In this document: in pieces, positions 56,040-64,000 of the stretch
Layout: every line of letters begins with the position of its first letter
How positions within the stretch are numbered: position 1 is the stretch's first letter
Assembly: GCA_037367405.1 (NCBI GenBank)
Contig: JAZKJV010000389.1
Span: 2,294,001-2,358,000 of the forward strand
Source: Ottelia alismoides
Taxonomy: Eukaryota > Streptophyta > Magnoliopsida > Alismatales > Hydrocharitaceae
Reading direction: 5' to 3'
Length of the DNA stretch: 64,000 nt
Position numbers and translations under genes: made by a program
The notes under the pieces: model-generated
The model's database searches: none
The model's input: only the letters and a program-made list of their open reading frames with translations
What the model was told of the DNA's origin: nothing

Positions 56040-56915
56040 AAGAAGTATTAGTGTTTCATCTTCAATTATCCCTTTAGTTTCTGATTCAGGAGCCTCATTA
56101 TCTTTTCAAGATTAAATGAGTTCCTTTACTTCATTTTCGTCTTGATTCTCAAGAGAGTCATCCTCTAAGAATCACATTCTTAGAGATGAGATCTTTTAAG
56201 AATCTCAAGGTCATAAAGTAGGTATCCAATACCATCCATTATTTTCCTAATGAAGTAGCACTCTCCAGTTCCAGATTCCAGATTACTTGCATGGAACCTT
56301 ATTAAGGATATATATTGTAGTCTCTACTACATATATACCTTGGAAACTAATAGATAATTATGCTAATATTCATTATTGATCATATTATGTCACATATGAT
56401 CCAATTGTATCTCCCTACAACTCTTATTGAGTTTAGGTTTATTAGGAGGAGTGAGATAGAAATGATATTCATATCTCTTAAGGTATTCCATGAATTCATC
56501 TAATAGGTACCGACTACCTAGATTAGATCAAATTTTTAATCTTCCTTCAAACTTTGGTTCTAAACCAAAATTGTGAAATCTATGAACATTTCAAAGGTTT
56601 CTAAATGAAGAGAAGAAATCTCATATCACAAATAATCATCAATAGATATCACATATCCACAATGTTTATTCTGATATAGATGATTCACATACATCAATAT
56701 GTATGAGATCTTGAATACCTTGACATCTTACACCATTCCAAGGAAGGGTCTATTGGACATTTTTTTACTTCTGAATAAAATATTCACAAGTATGTAAGAT
56801 TTGAACCTTTAGACAATCTAAAGTTTCATCACTTATTAATCTATTGATCACATTAACAGACAAATGTCCAAGACTTGATGCCATATCATTGTCAAGATCT
56901 TCATTCTCCTATTGA
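56040..56915 (-). pseudogene. E5 integrase pseudogene
   Basis: Minus strand: the zinc-binding region begins SLGHLSVNVINRLISDE near 56810-56870, then HTCEYFIQK. DLIHIDVCES near 56680-56710 carries the first catalytic Asp. NLGSRYLLDEFMEYLKRYEYHF near 56470-56530, where copia has a GGEYLS-type stretch, is followed by YLTPPNKPKLNKSCREIQLDHM near 56405-56470, where the catalytic Glu region lies. Frameshifts and stops are throughout. It sits between protease and RT as in Ty1/copia. Confidence 0.75.
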
Positions 56916-57250
56916 TCTTTTAAGGTTTAATTTCAGTATTAGAAATGTTAATGAATAATTAATTAATTTTCTAAGTTAGTAGAGTCCACTAGATTTTAGA
57001 ATACTATCTGAAATATCTCCATCATAACTCTTTATGATAGATCTATTATAGAATTCATGTTTATTACCAACATTTATACATTAATAATGATTGTATTCTT
57101 ATATCTAGGTCATAGAGACATTCTCTAAGACTAAAGGCTCTCCCACTGAAAACAACAAGTCCATCTATCCAATAGAGATTGTTGCAACAATCGCACCAAT
57201 GTCCATGTGGATGACTATTAAACCTTAAAATCAAATTTTATAGTCTTCTA
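56916..57250 (-). pseudogene. E5 protease region remnant
   Basis: Between the gag zinc-knuckle trace and the integrase. FSGRAFSLRECLYDLDIRIQ near 57095-57155 resembles the copia pre-integrase stretch around CLYVP. No clear Asp-Thr-Gly active site remains. Assignment rests on position and this weak match. Confidence 0.4.
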
Positions 57251-57379
57251 ATACATATGCAACTAATTGCAAGTGTCATTAGAAGAATGAGATACAATTA
57301 TTAGACTTTTATCTTATCCAATAAGAAAGTCAATTTCAATGATCAAATGTAGATTATTCTGATGCACTATCCGAGTCCT

Positions 57380-58065
57380 TCTCTAAGGATCTAGCTTATT
57401 GCAGTATCGGCATTCATCCAACTCTTTGGATGTCATATGGAAGTCATAGAAGTATAGTCAACTCTTTGACTTTCCGTTTTTACTTGGGTCCAACCCATGC
57501 TTCCACTACGCTCCCTTTATCTATAAACAGCCATTGCTTTAGACTAAGGATCTCTTATGTTGAACTCAAAAAAAAAATTCAATGTAAGAGTATTTCAACA
57601 TTTATACATGCTTCATTCAATTCATACAATATGAATATTATAAAGCTTCATGAATGACTAGAGTATAGACAACAGAATCATGACACTCATCACATCTACA
57701 TGCATCCTAAACTCTTAAAACATTAGTTCAGGTAGGTATTCAAATATTTTGAATACATCATCTCTTATAGAGCCACCATTCTGCATGATGCAGTGAATCA
57801 TGTCACTCATGATTAAAATATTGAGAGCACATATGCATGCCTTAAACATCTTCTTAAATTTTATTAGGATATTTGACAATTACGATCTTTATCGACATAT
57901 CGCTTCCAAAGTACATTCTATGAGAGATCAAGACTATAGAGACATGCAAACCCTATGGTTGTAGTCCTATTGTCTATTTAATTGTCACTCCTCATTATTA
58001 TGAGGAAACTTGCACATCGCAACCACATACAATATGTGTCCAATTGCAAGTACAATATCTTAATC
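57380..58065 (-). pseudogene. gag: E5 gag remnant
   Basis: Minus-strand pieces recall copia-type gag (UBN2 family): GGSIRDDVFKIFEYLPELMF near 57725-57785 resembles the VRDHVLKM...LNEL stretch, followed by ILLSIL-stop-SFMKLYNIH near 57625-57680. ECRYCNKLD near 57390-57415 looks like half of a CCHC zinc knuckle. Frame breaks between pieces. Homology is weak and based on order and spacing. Confidence 0.45.
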
Positions 58066-59830
58066 ATGGATCCAATCCATGATATTTTACTGGTTATTAT
58101 TAAGTATAATATTGAGTGGGTTTAATGAAGAATTATCTGAAATAAGAAATTTGCATAAGTGTATATACTTATATATATACATATTTTACTTCGATTTAGG
58201 AATTTTATATCAAAGTTGTCTTGCCTTGTCAACAATGAAAGTTCACTCCCTTAATCACTTTCAATGTAAGAGATATACTTACCAATATATCTCAAGCAAG
58301 ATCTGGGATCTCCTTCCTTATCTTTGTCACATCCCAATAATATGAGAACATGTAACTCGGATAAAAAGAAGCGGGAACACATTCCTCCTTGCAAGTCCAA
58401 CTTGCATCTCCCAATTCGGTCTTTAACACCTGGGCCCACCATCCCTAAGGTGATGTTGACCTGTCATTAATTGAACCAATCGTCAACAGGAATACAACTC
58501 GCTATGCGCAATCCAATATCGCCCCAATATATGAGGACCCGATATTGGGGTCACTATGCATACGTCCTTACTCTTTCGAAAAATGACGAGCCCGATCCAA
58601 ATGGATCATATGCAGGAGATGTCACTTCGGGCAGGCATCTCCTACATACAATATCTAGCGATGGAACCATTCGCCTTGACGGGAGACCGCGGATGACACT
58701 TATGTGATCCTCCACCTCATATTCAAATTTTTAATTAATTATTATGAATCATATTCATATAATTAATTCTTCCAAGGAAAATACACATCTATTCATAATA
58801 GAGAGTTTTTAATTGGATATAATTAACTTAATCGCATTAAGTTAATTATCAATCCAATTCAATCAACAAATTCGATTTTACTTGAATATATGGTATTACC
58901 TCAAAATACATATTAATTTGAATATTAATAATTAGAAAAATACATCATGATCTCTCAAGCATCATTCGTTCCCTAGCCGCTATCATGGCTAGTACCAGCG
59001 GGAGTCGGACGGACCGCAACCGGTGCGACCCGCTACCCCAGCGATCCGCGACTAGACACCATATCCGCCTCGGGAAAAGTAATGCCGAGTCAAAAATTTA
59101 TACTTGAGATGATCATCGATTCTTGAATCGAAATTATACCATATAGTAATAATCAAAACATTTTTTATTATAAGGAAATTTGCTAGACAAATTCTCAATC
59201 CTATTCAAGCAAGGAGTTTGATGATTGTTTTTCCAATTATGATCTAGATCAAATCTAATCAATTTATTGGTTGAGGCCAAGTCAATTAAGGAAATAATCA
59301 TCATTCAATATTTCAAATATTTTCCATAATTATTTCATGAAATTAATAATTAATTTCACTAATTGACAATCACATGGTTCTTGATTAGGACTGTAATTTC
59401 AGCAGTGACCCTTACTTACTAACATTAACATATCTCTATAAATTTAAATCCAAATTAGACAAAATAAATTTTTAAATATTTCTAATTTGATTTAGGACAG
59501 AACCTAATGATATTTCATGTATTTCAAGGCAGATCAAAATAGTAATTAACTCATAATCATGTTAAGATTCGCAGTTCCCGCAACAGTGAATACATGTTCA
59601 TTAAAACAACCATATCTCGAGCAAACGGAATCCAAATTACGTAAACTAAGATCCTATGGTTTCCTTATTTAATGGAAAACAAAAACCAAGCATGTTTAAA
59701 CATTTTAAATAGGGTTGAATTTATTCACTAAACAGATGTGCGAAAGTCAAATGCGACAAAAAACTTTCGTGACCTTCATGAACCCAAGTCATCCTAGGTC
59801 CATGGATCGTATCCAAAACATTCGACCTAA
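58066..59830 (-). other. E5 leader with a structured block
   Basis: About 1.8 kb between primer site and gag, mostly AT-rich. Inside is a more GC-rich block (58340-58720) with clustered hairpins: CCAATATCG/CGATATTGG (58513-58521, 58540-58548), overlapping CCCCAATAT/ATATTGGGG (58522-58530, 58542-58550), GATCCAAATGGATC (58594-58607) and AGGAGATG/CATCTCCT (58614-58621, 58636-58643). Another long hairpin lies at 58811-58859 (8+14 paired bases with a 2-base bulge). A small GC-rich patch at 58985-59085 has no recognised feature. The 63-codon minus frame at 58251-58442 is unrecognised. Confidence 0.55.
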
Positions 59831-59843
59831 GGCTCTGATACCA
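59831..59843 (-). promoter_or_regulatory. E5 primer binding site (initiator tRNA-Met)
   Basis: Minus strand reads TGGTATCAGAGCC two bases after the LTR end, the complement of the plant initiator tRNA-Met 3' end, intact. Confidence 0.93.
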
Positions 59844-59845
59844 CT

Positions 59846-62339
59846 TGAAGGGTCCACAAGTGCATCACGGAAGCGTGAGCGTCATATTGAATACGACGAA
59901 GAATGACTAGTCGTACTAGTTGTTCTATACATCGGAATTTAAAAAAAATTCATGCGATGAAACCACGTGATCTAAGAACGATTCTCGGATCGCTTCATCT
60001 AGAACCACAACAAGTATAAAGGAATATCTCTTGAAGTGTGGTTGATCAAGTCTCTACAAAAAGAGACCTCTTGTCTCAAGTACGATCGTCGGAGAAGACG
60101 CTTGTGAGCACGGGGATGAGTCGCGTGATCCTCGCAATCCAATGAGTTGATCCAAGCACGGTGAACTCCTGATCTCGTCGTACGAGATCTAACGCCTGCT
60201 TCACGAGCGTAGCACTCCAAAGAAGATGGAGAACTGAAGAACGTCGTGGCAGCGGTGCGGTGGTGATGGCGACAACGTAGCTTTCCTCTAGGGTTTTGGT
60301 GGTCGGCCACTAAGGAGAGGGAGAGAGTTGACATGTAGAATGAGAGAGAAGAGAGAGATGTGCTTCAAAAGCATAGCCTTAGAGAGCATGGTATGCCTCT
60401 CTATTTATAGGGTTTTGGGATCCATGGATCTCAATCCATGGGACATATAAAATCAATGGATGAGATTAATTTATGTTTAATCCAATGGTCAAGATTGTTG
60501 TTGGTAAAAGCCAACAACTAATAATTTAACTTAGATCAAATATATTTGAAAAATTGAATATAAATCAATCCTAAATTAAACTAATCAAATAAAGGAGATT
60601 AACCAAATGGAGATTGTATCTCCTATGGATTATGGTGGACGGCCACCAATTTCAGTATTGGTCATGGTGGCCGTTCACTTGATTCCAAGTGGGAGCAATC
60701 TCATGAGATTTCATGAGATTGCATATCTCCATGGAAATCTCCATTATTTATTCCAACAACATTTGTTGTGATTTATTTGTCAAAAACAATTCATAATTAA
60801 TTTTGAGAATATTGCAATCTTGCCATTGGAAATTTGTGAATCACATTCGCAACCCAAAACAAAATATAATTTACATTTTCAACTAATTACACAATATGTA
60901 TCCAATACACATCAATAATTAATCAACAAATATAAATTATAATTAGCTCTCTCTAATACATTATAAATCACATTTATAATATATTATGAATAATTGGATA
61001 TTGCTATCCACATTATTCTTATCCACAATAATTAAATCATATTTAATTATATTAGATAATTCCACATATATCAAGATAATTAAATCACATTTAATTATCA
61101 TTCTCTTAATGCTCAGATATAATTCAACTATGGAATTATTCTTAAACCCCTTCAAGAATAATGTGGTTTCTCCACAGATACTTGGAGATATGGACAGGGC
61201 GATTGTATTGTTCCACGTATAGTGACTTGGATATTGAGATCACATCTCAAATCCAGATCTCATGGACCTCCCACAGATGCTTGATTAAATCAAGGCCGTA
61301 GACCCAATCTTCTCATTGCATCTGAATCTCATTCAGATCAATGTCCAGTACATGGACTAAGATTATGTCACTTTCTCTACTGAGAGGAGTCACTAAAATC
61401 CAAACCTGTTTCATCACTCCCTCGAAATGGAAGCGTCATGGTTATACAATCGTTTATGATCACATCACCCTCAAGTATTCCCAACACATGTACATCCTGC
61501 ATACTGGAAGACCAATGATCATCCTGAAGATATAGATCACTTTTACACTATCATCTTCAGGGTTTGATCACTAAGTTTCTCAATCTTGGTCATTGGGAAT
61601 TGGTATAGATCATATGCTTTACCAAAGCATATATCTTACCTTCAAATTCATGTCATGCTTCCAAAGCATGACGACCATGCATGTAATTTGATTTGTCCCA
61701 ATATCTCATGAGTGAGATCATGTATCTCGGTTCACATGTGAACCTGTATGATCCCTTTGAGAGATCGTATTACTCATATGTCCTTACATGCACACCGGCC
61801 CGCCGGTGTATAGACCTTGGCTAGGTCATCAACCTATTGGTCTACCAAATGTACACACTCAGACATATAGTAACACATTTGTCTCTAGTTAGAGGATGTG
61901 TGCCTAAGTTGTGACAGTATTCAACATAGGTCTTTGGTTATATCGATCTCGTTAAGTCAACCCTTTGACTCAACTAATCTGACGCCTCCGAATCTCTGTT
62001 CCCATGCAGAGGACCTGCATCAAGAGGTCGGTCAGATATCAGCCTAAATGAGAAAGAATTGCCATCTCCTACTCAGGTTGGAGATCATATCTCAGCAATC
62101 ATTTGATGATGCTTGATGAGTCCTCAATCTAACTCTTTAGATGTTCATCAAGCACCAGCCTCTATGATTCAATATTTGAATCAACAGTTGTATGATCATC
62201 AAGATGTCCATGGTACATAACCCTAATTGTACTAAGGGACCTATTATACAAATTAGTTATTCTTCATTTCAGATCAGGGAATGATATTTGCAATACCATT
62301 TATTGCACAATGGCTTGCAGTGGGCTCGTATGTCCAACA
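59846..62339 (-). repeat. E5 5' LTR (right copy)
   Basis: Minus strand begins TGTTGGACATACGAGCC at 62339 and ends ...GGACCCTTCA at 59846. It carries the same palindrome GGTTCACATGTGAACC (61729-61744) as the other LTR. A 78-codon plus-strand frame (60986-61222) is chance. Confidence 0.92.
60401..60410 (-). promoter_or_regulatory. E5 TATA box
   Basis: CTATAAATAG on the minus strand, about 1.93 kb into the LTR, leaving roughly 0.55 kb for R plus U5. It is intact here and mutated in the 3' LTR. Confidence 0.6.
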
Positions 62340-63121
62340 AGGGGGAGAAGAGGTGGTATGAGGGGTATGGGTGGAGGGATAGGAGGAACAAGAGTGGGAG
62401 GACGTATAAAACCTGGATCACCTTCGTCATCCGCAAATCGAAAATAAAACAATATAAATATATGGAAATTCATACAATAAATAGTTTAAAGAAATGATAA
62501 ACCATTATAGGGGTGAACACACGCTTTGTTCAGACCAGGCACATGCCCCCTCTACTTTTCAATCTCAATATAACTTATAATCAATCCAATTACAACCACT
62601 CTCCTTGTAATCAAATGCCCCTCATTAATTCATACACTACCTCATTAATCCATACCTCAATAAACCACTCTTCCTAAATTAATCTCTCTAAATCCTCTCT
62701 CTGTTAATATTACTATCGTTAATCTCATGCTTGCACTTAATGTTTCTCCAACTAATCTTTTACCCATCCGAAAAATTCTCTCGTCTTTAACTAATTTAGT
62801 TGCATGCAACAACATTAATTTATCAATTACCAAAAAGTACTGAGTCCTAATCACATTTCCAATCAAAAAAGTAAAACCCATATCTCTCTTTAAATCAATC
62901 CAATTATCTCTATTAAATTCCATTCTTACTTGAAACATGAAAAGTATGTTCACGATAATTTAAATTAAGTTTATAATTGATTTCTTTCAATTTCAAATAC
63001 AGTATAAGTGATAAAATGTAAGAAAGAGAATGGACTAAAATGATTACGATAATTTAAATTATGTTCTAATTGTTTTCTTTCAATTGCAAATACAACTATA
63101 AATGATAAAATGTGAGAAAGA
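62340..63121. other. unassigned stretch between E5 and the CACTA element
   Basis: Opens purine-rich (GGGGGAGAAGAGGTGG...) to about 62400, then AT-rich DNA with no recognised motif. It might be the interior of the second family C element or host DNA. A two-copy tandem repeat of 93 bases begins at 62954 and 63047, the second copy ending at the CACTA insertion. The minus frame 62657-62953 (98 codons) has no recognisable similarity. Confidence 0.4.
62954..63120 (+). repeat. 93-bp tandem duplication
   Basis: CGATAATTTAAATTA at 62954 and CGATAATTTAAATTA at 63047 start two copies that both contain TTTCTTTCAATT and GATAAAATGTnAGAAAG. Copy 2 is cut after GAGAAAG by the CACTA end. Confidence 0.8.
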
Positions 63122-64000
63122 CACTACAAGAAAAAATCACTTTTGGCAAGTAAAAATGTCCACCCCATATGTTCTCAAAGTGCTCACCAAGTGCTCACAA
63201 AGACATTTGGCGAGTGTGTGTGCTCACCCAAAGATGTGCTCATTAAAACCCTAGATGCTAGATGAGATGTGCAAGAACATGTGCTTGCCATTACAAGTGG
63301 GTGAGCACATGTTGTAGCAAAGACCTAGTCAAGTGTTCTCTAGGTCCTGTCTTAGCTAGCATTTAGCTAGGATATGGCTAGCACATGTGCTCGCCAACAT
63401 TGGAGAATATAAAAAATATATGATTTTTAGGGTTTCAAAGCTACGTTGAACATGTACCGCCTATTATAAAGTTATTGTAGAACTCTTATAATGGGTAATC
63501 ATATTTTATGCCAAGTTGGAGACCACATACTTTAATTTTGCTGCTCCTCTTCTCTTCTAATGTTATCCTCATTCCGTATACACATTCCTTCTCTCTCATG
63601 CATAACACATACACAACGCTAATTATAATGGACAAGAATACATAGTATCGTACACTCATACACAGTAACACACACATGTATATTAATACAAACACCATAC
63701 TAATACACAAGCGCTTCATCTATAGAACAAAAACATTACACTTACATACTTTGCACTCTCTAACACACACACTATACCTCTCACAGACACATGCTAAAAT
63801 ATACACATACATACTAATACATGCTAGCATTTACATAAGAATACTCTAACACATAAACACAAATGAACGTAACACACACATGCACATCCTATCTTTCACA
63901 GTGTAACATATACAAGCTATAGCACAAACTAACACGATGTAATACATACACACACATAAATACACACTAGCATACACATGAACACTCTAACACACACATA
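63122..64000 (+). mobile_element. CACTA (En/Spm-type) DNA transposon, one end; continues past window
   Basis: Begins CACTACAAGAAAAAATCAC, the terminal inverted repeat of plant CACTA transposons. Subterminal repeats follow in both orientations: GTGCTCACC/GTGCTCACA at about 63180-63230 and GGTGAGCACATG near 63299, plus CACATGTGCTCGCC near 63383. The 3 bases before it, AGA (63119-63121), would be the target duplication. No transposase frame is seen in the 880 bases present. Confidence 0.82.
63560..64000. repeat. AC-rich irregular repeat
   Basis: Irregular returns of ACACACATAC, TAACACACACA, ACTCTAACACA and ATACTAATACATGCTAGCA. Low-complexity interior of the CACTA element or a minisatellite inside it; no coding signal. 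Confidence 0.55.

Larger units (their letters stand above)
52053..62339 (-). mobile_element. E5: Angela-like Ty1/copia retrotransposon, full length but decayed
   Basis: Two LTRs (52053-54550, 2498 bp; 59846-62339, 2494 bp) flank 5.3 kb. On the minus strand the order is primer binding site, leader, gag, protease, integrase, RT, RNase H, polypurine tract: the Ty1/copia order. Flanks AAGGG (52048-52052) and AGGGG (62340-62344) differ at one base and fit a 5-bp duplication. The gag and integrase wording resembles the Angela lineage, stated tentatively. The LTRs agree visibly better with each other than those of E3 do, so E5 is younger. Confidence 0.9.

Noticed and set aside
63535..64000. CRISPR-like or satellite array of AC-rich repeats
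   Set aside because: No regular repeat-spacer unit or fixed period; plant nuclear context; best described as low-complexity AC-rich DNA.
1..64000. An undescribed defence, biosynthetic or host gene system
   Set aside because: Every recognisable coding trace belongs to LTR retrotransposons or LINEs; no intact non-transposon gene could be supported.

Overview
The window reads as nuclear DNA of a flowering plant, almost certainly repeat-rich heterochromatin. It is very AT-rich and I see no host gene, tRNA or rRNA. Nearly every base belongs to decayed transposable elements inserted into one another. The diagnostic signs are Athila-type Ty3/gypsy polyprotein remnants, a tRNA-Asp-type primer binding site, an Angela-like Ty1/copia element primed by initiator tRNA-Met, 3' ends of RTE-type LINEs with a TTG tail, and a CACTA terminus. 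The species cannot be named from this.

Layout. E1 (1-13725, +) is an Athila-like element whose 5' LTR lies left of the window. It has a leader, broken gag, protease, reverse transcriptase, RNase H and integrase (420-6660), a long 3' non-coding region and a 4.1 kb 3' LTR (9610-13725). E2 (from 13726) is the 3' end of a second Athila-like element with a different LTR family; its 3' LTR starts at 16419. A hAT-like element (14364-15260) sits in E2's non-coding region and a 5'-truncated LINE (16885-17222) in its LTR. E2's LTR is split by E3 (18802-48279) and resumes at 48280-49034. E3 has two LTRs of E1's family, a duplicated LTR-end/primer-site segment and a protease remnant, but no RT, RNase H or integrase. 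E3 is itself split by E4 (25108-39977), a third LTR family with gag-to-integrase remnants and a 5' LTR deleted from mid-LTR into the leader. A second LINE fragment lies inverted in E3's 3' LTR.

From 49035 a second copy of the E2-type LTR begins inside the first. E5 (52053-62339, minus strand) is a Ty1/copia element with two 2.5 kb LTRs and badly decayed gag, PR, IN, RT and RNase H. After a short unassigned stretch, a CACTA-type transposon begins at 63122 and runs off the window.

No element could move by itself. The coding regions carry many stops (very often TAG where the family has Gln), frameshifts and lost catalytic residues. The most unusual material is non-coding. The Athila-like elements, despite three different LTR families, share a 3' non-coding architecture: an array of near-perfect hairpins each followed by a polypurine-tract-like AAGTATAGGGGG, then TTTGAAAA-rich DNA, a small hairpin abutting the real polypurine tract, and an LTR that opens with its own inverted repeat. 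E5 carries a compact cluster of hairpins in its leader. All homology statements come from reading the sequence, not from database searches.
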